7,109 nt of DNA from Trebonia sp. (GCA_030038035.1 JASHPP010000405.1:1-7109), one strand, 5' to 3'. Numbered from the stretch's first letter, positions 1 to 6,365 are shown. Notes: a model not told the origin generated them from the letters alone. Numbers and translations are program-made.

Positions 1-974
1 GAGCCGCCCTTGAACGCCATGCCCAGGATCCCGACGGTCATCGACGCGAGGTCGAACCGCTGCTCGAGCCGGTGCACCAGGTACAGCGGCAGCCCCTCGT
101 TGATCGTCATCGCGGTGTGGCCGAGGGCGAACTGGTTGTTGTTGAACGCGGCGAGCTGCATCGTGTCCTTGAACAGGCACGGCCCGGCGGCGAACCCCGC
201 GCCGGGCATGTCCGCGGCCCGCGGGTAGTCCTGGCTGAGCCCCTTGCGGATGCGCTCGAAGTCGAGCCCGCGGTCGTTGGCCATCATGTAGAACTGGTTG
301 GCCGCCGCGAACTTGATGTACCGCCACACGTTCGTGAACAGCTTGGCCAGCTCGGCCTCTTCCGGCGACAGCTCCACGATGCTGTCGGTCAGCAGGCCGA
401 ACAGCTTCCTCGCGCGCTCCAGGCCCCGCGGCGTGCGGGCGGAGACGATCTGCGGCAGCTCGAACAGCTCGGTCATCGCCTTGCCCTCGGCGATCCGCTC
501 CGGGCAGAACGCCACCTCGATCTCGGTGCCGCGGCCGGCGATCATCTTCTCCACAAGCGCCGTGACCCCGGGGAAGACAGTGGACCGCAGCACGAGCAGC
601 TGGCCGGCGCGCAGGTAGTCCGCGCAGCCGCCAAGCGCGGCCGGGATCGCCTGCTGGTCGGGGTTGAGGTGCTCATCGACTGGCGTTCCGATCACCACGA
701 CGACGTGCTCGGCGGAGCCCACGATCGACGGGTCGGACGAGGCCTGGAGCCGGCCGGCGGAAACCACCCGCGCCAGCACCCCGGCGGCCCCGGGCTCGTC
801 GAACGGCAGCGTGCCGGCGTTCACCGTGGCGACGGCGGCCTCGCTCACGTCGTAGATGCCGACCCGGGCGCCGCGATCGGCGAACGCGATCGCGAGCGGC
901 AGGCCCACGTGGCCACATCCACCGATGACAACCACATCGCGGTCGAACTGGTCGCCTGCAGGCGATCCCGCCAT
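1..974 (-). CDS. Nucleotide-sugar dehydrogenase (UDP-ManNAc/UDP-Glc dehydrogenase family), 3' part outside window
   Basis: The product should be a cytosolic NAD-dependent enzyme that oxidises the C6 hydroxyl of a UDP-sugar twice to give a UDP-uronic acid for cell-surface polysaccharide synthesis. 324 codons are visible; the family is usually about 420-450 residues, so the C-terminal substrate-binding part lies beyond the left edge. Seen: an N-terminal Rossmann motif (GGCGHVGLPLA, residues 18-28), IGTPVDEHLNPD (95-106), RSTVFPG (130-136), CPERIAEGKA (157-166), the central-helix stretch KLFTNVWRYIKFA (211-223), and GPCLFKD (264-270), whose Cys266 is the expected catalytic nucleophile. The GTPVDE and CPER motifs favour the WecC-like branch over classical UDP-glucose dehydrogenase, but substrate is unresolved. 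The ATG is well placed: GGAGG lies 8 nt upstream. It is separated by 203 bp from the membrane-protein gene upstream, so it probably has its own promoter. Confidence 0.93.
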   Translation of the reverse strand, partial: MAGSPAGDQFDRDVVVIGGCGHVGLPLAIAFADRGARVGIYDVSEAAVATVNAGTLPFDEPGAAGVLARVVSAGRLQASSDPSIVGSAEHVVVVIGTPVDEHLNPDQQAIPAALGGCADYLRAGQLLVLRSTVFPGVTALVEKMIAGRGTEIEVAFCPERIAEGKAMTELFELPQIVSARTPRGLERARKLFGLLTDSIVELSPEEAELAKLFTNVWRYIKFAAANQFYMMANDRGLDFERIRKGLSQDYPRAADMPGAGFAAGPCLFKDTMQLAAFNNNQFALGHTAMTINEGLPLYLVHRLEQRFDLASMTVGILGMAFKGG

Positions 975-982
975 CGCTCCTA

Positions 983-987
983 CCTCC
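983..987 (-). promoter_or_regulatory. Ribosome binding site of the nucleotide-sugar dehydrogenase
   Basis: On the minus strand the leader reads GGAGGTAGGAGCG followed by ATG. GGAGG has an 8-nt spacer, which fixes the start at 974. The second AGGAG (977-981) is only 2 nt from the ATG and is less likely to be used. Confidence 0.8.
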
Positions 988-1005
988 GCTTGTCATAACG
1001 CGCGT

Positions 1006-1023
1006 CCCGGCTGACAGCCCGGG
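1006..1023 (-). other. Near-palindrome in the leader of the nucleotide-sugar dehydrogenase
   Basis: The top strand reads CCCGGCTGACAGCCCGGG: CCCGGCT and AGCCCGGG pair with one bulged base around a GAC loop. It sits about 20 nt before the Shine-Dalgarno sequence and just downstream of the weak TATGGT element. It could be a leader stem-loop or an operator; at this GC content chance is also possible. Confidence 0.35.
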
Positions 1024-1134
1024 CACCTACCATACCGGGATTACCGCCCGTATTCGGTCATTCTTCGCTCGGACCGGCTGGCAGATTCTCGTCCCGTCAA
1101 GATGATGAACGTCTTGTCATGGTAGATACGCGCG

Positions 1135-1151
1135 GGGGGCGGTGAACCCCC
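1135..1151 (-). terminator. Possible terminator hairpin after the membrane-protein gene
   Basis: GGGGG (1135-1139) and CCCCC (1147-1151) form a 5-bp all-GC stem with a 7-nt loop, 27 nt past the stop codon of the membrane-protein gene. No U-tract follows, so it is not a classical intrinsic terminator. Stem-loops without U-tracts are often proposed as terminators in actinobacteria, so this is plausible but unproven. Confidence 0.3.
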
Positions 1152-1170
1152 GGGGCCATGGTTGGCCGCG

Positions 1171-1186
1171 CGCCCGGCTACGGGCG
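1171..1186 (-). terminator. Perfect hairpin spanning the stop codon of the membrane-protein gene
   Basis: CGCCCG (1171-1176) and CGGGCG (1181-1186) form a perfect 6-bp stem with a GCTA tetraloop. The TAG stop codon, read on the minus strand from 1180 to 1178, lies in the loop. It may act with the G5/C5 hairpin 20 nt downstream to end transcription or protect the 3' end. No T-run follows. Confidence 0.35.
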
Positions 1187-2677
1187 TATCCGGTCGCACG
1201 GGAGGGTCCAGGTTTGCGCCGCCGTATGCACGGTGATCTCGCCGGATGCGGACAGCGCGCAGTCGTGCAGCCACGTGGCGGCGATGGGACCCCAATTCCA
1301 GGACGCCTCGCTGCGGTAGCCCGGGTACCTGAAGTCGGCTATCCAGGCGGCTCCCAGGACGGCGACCAGCGCCGAGACCGCCGCCACTGCGCGCAGGCTC
1401 GTCCCGCGCAGGCTCGTCGCGCGCCGGCCGCGGGCCTTGCGGCGCCGTCGCAGGACGTGGTCGACCCCGACAATGGCGACGCATTCGAACAAGAAGATGG
1501 GCAGGTCCGTGTAGCGGGAGCCGGATTCGTAGTCGGGGAACGCGGGATAGTGCACATGGGGGTTCAGGGACGCGTCGAACAGGTAGAAGAGAAGCCCGGT
1601 CGCCACCGCGGCCACCACGAACGGCCTGCTCGCGGGCTGGGCGAGGAGGATCGAGCCGATGATGACGGCCAGGATGGCGGCCACGATCACGATGGCCATG
1701 GTGCTTCCGGCCAGCGACTGCAGCCGCTCCGCCAGGTGCCAGCTGATCGATGTCAGCACCACGTCGTGGGCGTAGAGGGCGAGTGCGCGGCCGACCTCCG
1801 GCCGGCCGGCCAGCCGGGACTGACCGGAGGTGCCCAGCAGGACCACGGGCAGCTGCACCAGCAGGCCCGCCACCCAGCCCGCGGTCACCGCGTGCTCACG
1901 AGGGCGGCGCAGCGCGAACAGGCGCGCCGCCACCAGCGGCGCGAACAGGACCATCGTCACTTCGCTCGAGGTCGCCGCGAACGCCACCAGCGCCGCCGCG
2001 GCCATCCCCGCACGCGTTCGCGGGCGCCAGAGCAGCGCCCAGAACAGGGCGAGCATCAGGTACCAGGGGGCGGCGACGGCGCTGTCGGCTATCTCCATCG
2101 GCGCGACAGGCAACAGCACCACGGCGGCGCCGAGCAAGGCCCGCAGCGGCTTAGACCGGACATGCCCCGCGCTCGCGTGAAAGACGAACAGGCCGCAGGC
2201 GGCCGCGATGACGGCTCCGCACACCGCGTCCCAGCGGGACACCTGCGGCAACGGAAGGTAGGTCGCCAGCTGCGCGATCACGCGCGGCAGGAGCTCCTCA
2301 TAGCCGCCGTACGGGATGAACAGCTGCCATGGCCGCTGCAGCGCCTGCGGGAAGAACTTCCAGTAGTCCTCCGCGTAAATGGTGTCCCAGGACGGAAGTC
2401 CCGGAATGCGCTCAAGCAGCACGAGGGCACCGAGGGCGACCGCCGCGACCTGCGCCGCGACACCGATCACCCGGCGGCTCAGCGGTCGCCGCGGGGCGGG
2501 CGCCGAGGCGGGGAACAGGTCGCCGAGCACGCCGGAGACGGACCGACGCCCCGCCGGCGCTCCCTGAGCCGCTTCATCGAGGCGCATCGTCTCGGGCACG
2601 GCATCGAAGCTACCGCATTCGGGTCGGAAGCCGGAGCAGATGGCGCCCGATCCGGCCCGCTCCCCGTGCCGCGTCAC
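1178..2677 (-). CDS. Multi-pass membrane protein of unknown function (GT-C-like actinobacterial family?)
   Basis: I do not recognise a named function. The 499-residue product has a polar N-terminal region of about 65 residues, then roughly ten hydrophobic segments (about 70-90, 150-168, 178-195, 201-217, 224-253, 264-282, 325-346, 352-368, 391-408, 429-448). Between the first two lies a presumably extracytoplasmic stretch with acidic and aromatic residues (WDTIYAEDYWKFF, 97-109) followed by IPYGGYEELLPR (121-132). The cluster RYTDLP (388-393) precedes the ninth segment, and the soluble C-terminal tail ends in WTLPC, with Cys473 and Cys494 as a possible disulfide. From memory, acidic-aromatic first loops and a W-x-LPC tail recur in large uncharacterised actinobacterial membrane proteins resembling GT-C glycosyltransferases; this is recall, not a search. 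The start is uncertain: GTG at 2677 overlaps the ALDH stop by 4 nt (GTGA) but has no clear Shine-Dalgarno sequence; ATG at 2587 (residue 31) is an alternative, also with a weak one. Confidence 0.8.
   Translation of the reverse strand: MTRHGERAGSGAICSGFRPECGSFDAVPETMRLDEAAQGAPAGRRSVSGVLGDLFPASAPAPRRPLSRRVIGVAAQVAAVALGALVLLERIPGLPSWDTIYAEDYWKFFPQALQRPWQLFIPYGGYEELLPRVIAQLATYLPLPQVSRWDAVCGAVIAAACGLFVFHASAGHVRSKPLRALLGAAVVLLPVAPMEIADSAVAAPWYLMLALFWALLWRPRTRAGMAAAALVAFAATSSEVTMVLFAPLVAARLFALRRPREHAVTAGWVAGLLVQLPVVLLGTSGQSRLAGRPEVGRALALYAHDVVLTSISWHLAERLQSLAGSTMAIVIVAAILAVIIGSILLAQPASRPFVVAAVATGLLFYLFDASLNPHVHYPAFPDYESGSRYTDLPIFLFECVAIVGVDHVLRRRRKARGRRATSLRGTSLRAVAAVSALVAVLGAAWIADFRYPGYRSEASWNWGPIAATWLHDCALSASGEITVHTAAQTWTLPCDRIRP
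1390..1418. repeat. In-frame 15-bp tandem repeat within the membrane-protein gene
   Basis: The 14-mer CGCGCAGGCTCGTC occurs at 1390-1403 and 1405-1418, a 15-bp period that keeps the frame. It encodes TSLRG-TSLRA (residues 421-430) in the basic loop before the last membrane segment, next to RRRRKARGRR. It is probably a recent small duplication in a tolerant cytoplasmic loop. Confidence 0.8.
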
Positions 2678-4137
2678 CAGTTCGTGGCGATGTACTTCGT
2701 TTCCGTGTACTCAAGCAGCCCCTCGTGCGCGCCCTCGCGGCCGATGCCGGATTGCTTGACGCCGCCGAACGGCGCGGCCGGGTCGGAGACCAGGCCGCGG
2801 TTAAGCCCGACCATGCCTGCCTCCAGGGCTTCGGACACCCGCAGCCCGCGGCTCAGGTCGCGGGTGTACACGTAGGAGACCAGGCCGAACTCGGTGGCGT
2901 TGGCCCAGCGGATCGCGTCGGCCTCGTCGGCGAACCGGACCACTGGCGCGACCGGGCCGAAGATCTCTGTGCCCAGGATCGCCGCCTCGGCGGGCACCTC
3001 GTCGATCAGCGTCGGCTCGTAGAAGTACCCGCGCCGCGCCGGCGCCCGGCCGCCGGTGACGACCGTGCCGCCGGAGTCCGCCGCGTCGGTCACCAGCTCG
3101 GCGACCTTGGACCTGGTGGGCTGGTTGACCAGCGGCCCGACCTCCGTGGACTCCTCGAGGCCCGGGCCGACCACCAGGGCGGCCAGCCGCCGCGAGAACG
3201 CCGCCGTGAACTCGCCGGCGACCGCCTCGTGCACGTAGAACCGGTTCGCGGCCGTGCAGGCCTCGCCGCCGTTGCGCATCTTCGCGATCATCGCGCCCTC
3301 GACCGCGGCGGGGATGTCGGCGTCCTCGAAGATGATGAACGGCGCGTTGCCGCCGAGCTCCATCGAGCAGTTCACCACGGTCTCCGCCGCCTCCCGCAGC
3401 AGGATGCGGCCGACCTCGGTGGATCCGGTGAACGACAGCTTGCGGACCCGCGGGTCGTTCAGCATCGCCGAGACCGTCGCCCCGGACTTGCGGGACGTCA
3501 GCACGTTGACCACGCCGTCAGGCGCCCCGGCCTCGGCGAGCATCCCGGCGATCGCCAGCGCGGTCAGCGGCGTCTCCCCGGCCGGCTTCAGCACCACCGT
3601 GCAGCCCGCCGCGAGCGCCGGGCCGATCTTGCGGGTGGCCATCGCCGCCGGGAAGTTCCACGGCGTGACGAGCACGGCGACGCCGATCGGCTGGCGCAGC
3701 GTCATGATCCGGTTCGCCCCGTTCGGCGCCCGCATCAGCGTGCCCTCGATCCTGACGGCTTCTTCGGCGTACCAGCGGAAGAACTCGGCGGCGTACGCGG
3801 CCTCGCCCCTGGCGTCGCGCAGCGACTTGCCGTTCTCCAGGGACATCAGCCTGGCCAGCGATTCGGCCCGCTCGGTCATGAGCTCGAACGTGGCGCGCAG
3901 GATCTCAGCCCGCTGCCTGGGCGGCGTCGCCGCCCAGCCGGGCAGCGCGGCGTGCGCGGCGCCGACCGCGTCCAGGGCATCCTCGACCGTGCCGTCCGCG
4001 ACCTCGGTGACCGGCTCCTCGGTCGCCGGGTCGAGCACGGGGAACGTCCCGCTCCCCCGTCCGCCGCTCCACTCGCCGCCGATCAGCAGGCCAGTCGGTA
4101 CGTCGATGCCGGTGAGTTCGGCGACAGTAGACGTCAT
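2674..4137 (-). CDS. NAD(P)-dependent aldehyde dehydrogenase, succinate-semialdehyde dehydrogenase-like
   Basis: A soluble aldehyde dehydrogenase oxidising an aldehyde to the carboxylic acid with NAD(P). At 487 residues it is full length for the family. Seen: PWNFP (159-163) with the oxyanion-hole Asn161, KPAGETP (184-190) with the cofactor-binding Lys184, FTGSTEVG (236-243), ELGGNAPF (260-267) with general base Glu260, GEACTAANR (291-299) with catalytic Cys294, and EIFGPV (391-396) with Glu391. All catalytic residues are intact. The KPAGETP signature, the ELGGNAPFIIFEDADI stretch and the NGGEACTAANRF active site resemble GabD-type succinate-semialdehyde dehydrogenases; it lacks obvious signs of the CoA-acylating MmsA branch. 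Substrate is inferred, not shown. The ATG lies 2 nt after the E1 beta stop codon with GGAGAGG 5 nt upstream, so it is co-translated with E1 beta. Its TGA overlaps the putative GTG of the membrane-protein gene. Confidence 0.95.
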   Translation of the reverse strand: MTSTVAELTGIDVPTGLLIGGEWSGGRGSGTFPVLDPATEEPVTEVADGTVEDALDAVGAAHAALPGWAATPPRQRAEILRATFELMTERAESLARLMSLENGKSLRDARGEAAYAAEFFRWYAEEAVRIEGTLMRAPNGANRIMTLRQPIGVAVLVTPWNFPAAMATRKIGPALAAGCTVVLKPAGETPLTALAIAGMLAEAGAPDGVVNVLTSRKSGATVSAMLNDPRVRKLSFTGSTEVGRILLREAAETVVNCSMELGGNAPFIIFEDADIPAAVEGAMIAKMRNGGEACTAANRFYVHEAVAGEFTAAFSRRLAALVVGPGLEESTEVGPLVNQPTRSKVAELVTDAADSGGTVVTGGRAPARRGYFYEPTLIDEVPAEAAILGTEIFGPVAPVVRFADEADAIRWANATEFGLVSYVYTRDLSRGLRVSEALEAGMVGLNRGLVSDPAAPFGGVKQSGIGREGAHEGLLEYTETKYIATNW

Positions 4138-4139
4138 CG

Positions 4140-5123
4140 TTACCTCTCCATGGCTTTAATGACGGTTTCGGTGATCCGGTCTACTGAGGGTACGACGTGG
4201 TCCTCCAGGGCGTCGGCGGCGGGCAGCGGGATGTGCGGCGTGGTGATCCGCGTGATCGGGCCGGTCAGCGCTCCCCACGCCTCCTCCGCCGCGATCGAGG
4301 CGATCTCGGCGCCCCAGCCGCACAGCCGCGGGTTCTCCTCGACGGTGAACAGCCGCCCGGTCCGTCCCACGGACCCCAGGATCGTCGTGACGTCCAGCGG
4401 CACCAGCGACCGGACGTCGATCACCGTCGCGTCGATGCCGTGGCCGGAGAAGAGGATCTCCGCCGCCCGCAGCGCCCGCGGCACCATCGCGGCCAGCGCG
4501 ACGATCGTCGCGTCCGTGCCCTCGCGCGCGACGGCGGCCCTGCCGAGCTCGTCGGTGATCTCGCCGTCTGGCACCTCGCCCTTGCTCGAGTACAGCCCCT
4601 TGTGCTCGAAGAAGATCACCGGGTCGGGGTCGCGGACCGCGGCCGCGAGCAGCCCGATGACGTCCCTGGGGGTGGACGGGGCCACGACCTTGAGGCCGGG
4701 CACCATCATCGCCCAGTTCTCCACCGACTGGGAGTGCTGCGCGCCGAACCGCACGCCCGCGCCGTTCGCCGTCCTGACCACAAGCGGGAGGCTGACCTGG
4801 CCGTCCGACATGTACCTGATCTTGGCCATCTCGTTGGCGATGAGGTCCCAGCAGACCGCGAAGAAGTCGCTGAACATGATCTCCGCGATCGGCCGCAGCC
4901 CGGTCATCGCCGCGCCGACGGCCGCGCCGAGGATCGCCTGCTCGCTGATCGGGGTGTCACGCACGCGCCTGCTGCCGAACTCCTCGAGCAGTCCGACCGT
5001 GGCCTTGAACACCCCGCCGGCGGCCGCCACGTCCTCGCCGAGGAAGACGACGCTGTCGTCACGGCGCATCTCCTGCGCTATCGCACGTGCCGCGGCCTCA
5101 CGGTAGGTGATTACAGTCACCAC
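4140..5123 (-). CDS. Thiamine-diphosphate 2-oxo acid (or acetoin) dehydrogenase, E1 beta subunit
   Basis: This is the beta chain of the heterotetrameric (alpha2beta2) E1 of the PDH/BCKDH/acetoin dehydrogenase family; alpha and beta chains share the thiamine-diphosphate sites. Its 327 residues match the usual 325-345. Seen: LGEDVAAAGGVFKAT (28-42), ISEQAILGAAVGAAMTG (59-75) whose Glu61 is the residue expected to activate the aminopyrimidine of the cofactor, IRYMSDGQ (102-109), FGAQHSQS (126-133) with conserved His130, PGLKVVAPSTPRD (142-154), a C-terminal transketolase-like domain with IDVRSLVPLD (235-244), and VEENPRLCGWGAEIA (261-275). Substrate cannot be assigned. The start is one of two adjacent GTG codons: GGAGG lies 1 nt from the first (5123) but 4 nt from the second (5120), so the second may be used. 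The gene lies 21 nt after the lipoyl-protein gene and 2 nt before the aldehyde dehydrogenase. Confidence 0.95.
   Translation of the reverse strand: MVTVITYREAAARAIAQEMRRDDSVVFLGEDVAAAGGVFKATVGLLEEFGSRRVRDTPISEQAILGAAVGAAMTGLRPIAEIMFSDFFAVCWDLIANEMAKIRYMSDGQVSLPLVVRTANGAGVRFGAQHSQSVENWAMMVPGLKVVAPSTPRDVIGLLAAAVRDPDPVIFFEHKGLYSSKGEVPDGEITDELGRAAVAREGTDATIVALAAMVPRALRAAEILFSGHGIDATVIDVRSLVPLDVTTILGSVGRTGRLFTVEENPRLCGWGAEIASIAAEEAWGALTGPITRITTPHIPLPAADALEDHVVPSVDRITETVIKAMER
4143..4149 (-). promoter_or_regulatory. Ribosome binding site of the aldehyde dehydrogenase inside the E1 beta 3' end
   Basis: GGAGAGG on the minus strand ends 5 nt before the ATG at 4137 and lies within the last codons of E1 beta, which supports tight coupling of the two genes. 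Confidence 0.7.
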
Positions 5124-5124
5124 G

Positions 5125-5129
5125 CCTCC
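5125..5129 (-). promoter_or_regulatory. Ribosome binding site of E1 beta favouring the second of two GTG codons
   Basis: The minus strand reads GGAGGCGTGGTG. The spacer is 1 nt to the first GTG (5121-5123) and 4 nt to the second (5118-5120), so the second is the more workable start and the protein may begin at residue 2. Confidence 0.6.
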
Positions 5130-5144
5130 GTTCGGGATAAAAAT

Positions 5145-5372
5145 TCACTTGATCACCGCCAGCACCGCTCCGACGGGGACCGTCTCCCCGGCCTTCACCC
5201 GGATCTCGGCCAGCGTGCCCGCGACCGGGGCGGGCACCTCCGTGTCCACCTTGTCGGTGCCGATCTCCAGCAGCGGCTCGCCCTCGGCCACCTGGTCGCC
5301 GACCTGCCTGAACCACTCGTTCACCGTGCCCTCGTCGACGGTCTCGCCCATCCGGGGCATGATCACGTCCAT
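5145..5372 (-). CDS. Stand-alone lipoyl-domain protein (E2-like carrier without acyltransferase domain)
   Basis: A 75-residue protein consisting of one biotinyl/lipoyl-attachment domain and nothing else. It begins DVIMPRMGETVDEGTV (2-17), as E2 lipoyl domains do, and carries the hairpin motif EIGTDKVDTEV (36-46), where Lys41 is the expected lipoylation site. GTLAEIRVKAGETV follows (53-66). Gly25 and Gly31 at the usual turn positions complete the domain. The DKVDTEV context is typical of 2-oxo acid dehydrogenase E2 lipoyl domains and not of biotin carriers, which have MKM. Normal E2 proteins continue with a peripheral-subunit-binding domain and a catalytic core of about 230 residues; here a TGA follows at once and only 21 nt separate it from E1 beta, so no E2 core is hidden there. 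The ATG directly abuts the E1 alpha TGA (0 nt), so it is translationally coupled. It should accept the acyl group from the flanking E1 subunits. Confidence 0.95.
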   Translation of the reverse strand: MDVIMPRMGETVDEGTVNEWFRQVGDQVAEGEPLLEIGTDKVDTEVPAPVAGTLAEIRVKAGETVPVGAVLAVIK

Positions 5373-6356
5373 TCAGTTCCGCCAGGAGTGGCCGCCGTCG
5401 GCCCACACGTTGGTCGCGGCCAGCTCAAGGCGCGGCTCCGGGCCCGCCTTGGCCTCGTCGGTGGCGCGGTCGACGGCCTCGCGCGCGGTCTTCTCGATCT
5501 CGGCCAGGACCGCCTCGGCGACGCCGCGGCGCAGGAGGACCGCCCGGTACCGCGGTATCGGGTCCTTCGCCAGCCAGCCGGCGACCTCTTCCTCCGGCCG
5601 GTACTTGCCGGGGTCCGCCCGCGAGTGGCCGCCGTGGCGGTAGGTGTCGGCCTCGATCAGGGCGGGGCCGCCGCCGTCGCGGGCCTTGCCGATGGCTGCC
5701 CGGGCGGTGCGGTAGACCGCCTCGACGTCGTTGCCGTCCACGACGATCGGCTCGAGGCCGTAGGCGGGGGCGCGGTCCGCGGCCGGGCGCCTGACGGCGG
5801 TGACCGCCTCGATCGCGGTGTACTCCATGTAGTGGTTGTTCTCGCAGACGAAGATGACCGGGAGCTGCCAGACGACCGCGAAGTTGAGCGCCTCGTGGAA
5901 GGCGCCGATGTTCGTCGCGCCGTCGCCGAGGAACGCGACCGTCACCTGCCTGGTGCCGCGGTACTGCGCGGACCAGGCGCTGCCGTTGGCGATCAGCAGC
6001 TGCGCGCCGATGATCGCGTAGGCGCCGAGGATGCCGTGGCTGACGTCGAGCAGGTGCATGCTGCCGCCCTTGCCGCGCATCAGGCCGTTTTCCCTGCCGA
6101 GCAGCTCGGCCATGATCGGGGTCAGCGGGGTGCCGCGGGCGATCAGGTGGTTGTGGCCCCGGTAGGTGGTGAACGTGTAGTCGTCGGCGTTCATCGCGCT
6201 GGACACGCCGGCCGCGACCGCCTCCTGGCCGGTGCCCAGGTGCGTGGTGCCCTTGACCAGGTTCTGCATGAACAAGTCGTAGGCGCGCTTTTCGAACAGC
6301 CGGATCACCGTCATCTTGCGGAACAGCTCGAGCTGCACGTCTTCGGTCGGGTCCAC
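5373..6356 (-). CDS. Thiamine-diphosphate 2-oxo acid (or acetoin) dehydrogenase, E1 alpha subunit
   Basis: The alpha chain of the E1 component binds the diphosphate of thiamine diphosphate through Mg2+ and, with E1 beta, decarboxylates the substrate and transfers the acyl unit to lipoyl-lysine. Its 327 residues fit bacterial AcoA/PdhA-type alpha chains. Seen: GTGQEAVAAGV (41-51), TYRGHNHLIARG (64-75), MRGKGGSMHL (93-102), the classic thiamine-diphosphate motif starting at GDGATN (144-149) and ending at ENN (172-174), and the loop TYRHGGHSRADPGKYR (238-253), equivalent to the active-site loop phosphorylated in mitochondrial homologues. All key residues are present. The start is GTG with AAAGGAG 9 nt upstream. 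The stop codon abuts the lipoyl-protein ATG. Motifs do not distinguish pyruvate, branched-chain 2-oxo acid or acetoin as the substrate. Confidence 0.95.
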   Translation of the reverse strand: MDPTEDVQLELFRKMTVIRLFEKRAYDLFMQNLVKGTTHLGTGQEAVAAGVSSAMNADDYTFTTYRGHNHLIARGTPLTPIMAELLGRENGLMRGKGGSMHLLDVSHGILGAYAIIGAQLLIANGSAWSAQYRGTRQVTVAFLGDGATNIGAFHEALNFAVVWQLPVIFVCENNHYMEYTAIEAVTAVRRPAADRAPAYGLEPIVVDGNDVEAVYRTARAAIGKARDGGGPALIEADTYRHGGHSRADPGKYRPEEEVAGWLAKDPIPRYRAVLLRRGVAEAVLAEIEKTAREAVDRATDEAKAGPEPRLELAATNVWADGGHSWRN

Positions 6357-6365
6357 GGGGGCCTG

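Larger units (their letters stand above)
975..1177 (-). promoter_or_regulatory. Intergenic region: leader and presumed promoter of the nucleotide-sugar dehydrogenase
   Basis: These 203 bp hold no convincing gene. In minus orientation they contain a G5/C5 hairpin just after the preceding gene, then lower-GC sequence, then TATGGT (1028-1033), which fits the -10 pattern TAnnnT but has no good -35 at 17-18 nt. A TTGACG occurs much further upstream, with no -10 partner. Closer to the gene is an imperfect hairpin (1006-1023). The octamer ATGACAAG occurs twice, 124 bp apart (989-996 and 1113-1120). A promoter somewhere here is inferred from the gap; no exact promoter can be assigned. Confidence 0.4.

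Noticed and set aside
72..998. A 308-codon plus-strand open frame
   Set aside because: Antisense to the nucleotide-sugar dehydrogenase, whose Rossmann motif and catalytic Cys are clear.
1041..1061. Possible leader micro-ORF MTEYGR in the sugar-dehydrogenase leader
   Set aside because: Six codons with only a weak Shine-Dalgarno-like sequence and no regulatory codon pattern; too short to separate from chance.
989..1120. Direct octamer ATGACAAG at 989-996 and 1113-1120 as operator half-sites
   Set aside because: The copies are 124 bp apart, one overlaps the ribosome-site region, and there is no dyad symmetry; likely coincidence.
1041..1484. A 147-codon minus-strand frame overlapping the membrane-protein 3' end and the intergenic gap
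   Set aside because: It is out of frame with the membrane-protein gene, Arg/Pro-rich, and has no domain or good ribosome site.
1142..2875. A 577-codon plus-strand open frame
   Set aside because: Shadow of the membrane-protein gene and the ALDH 3' end; composition is Gln/Arg/Gly-rich without recognisable domains.
2329..5106. A 925-codon plus-strand open frame, with a similar 922-codon frame at 4197-6965
   Set aside because: Both run antisense through genes with intact catalytic motifs, give Arg/Gly/Asp/His-rich low-information sequence with no family motif, and are explained by high third-position GC.
5138..5147. T-run after the lipoyl gene as an intrinsic terminator
   Set aside because: No GC-rich stem precedes the five T residues, and the next gene of the same complex follows 21 nt later.
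5098..5406. A 102-codon minus-strand frame over the lipoyl gene as an extended E2 protein
   Set aside because: It is in another frame; the lipoyl motif is read only in the 75-codon frame.
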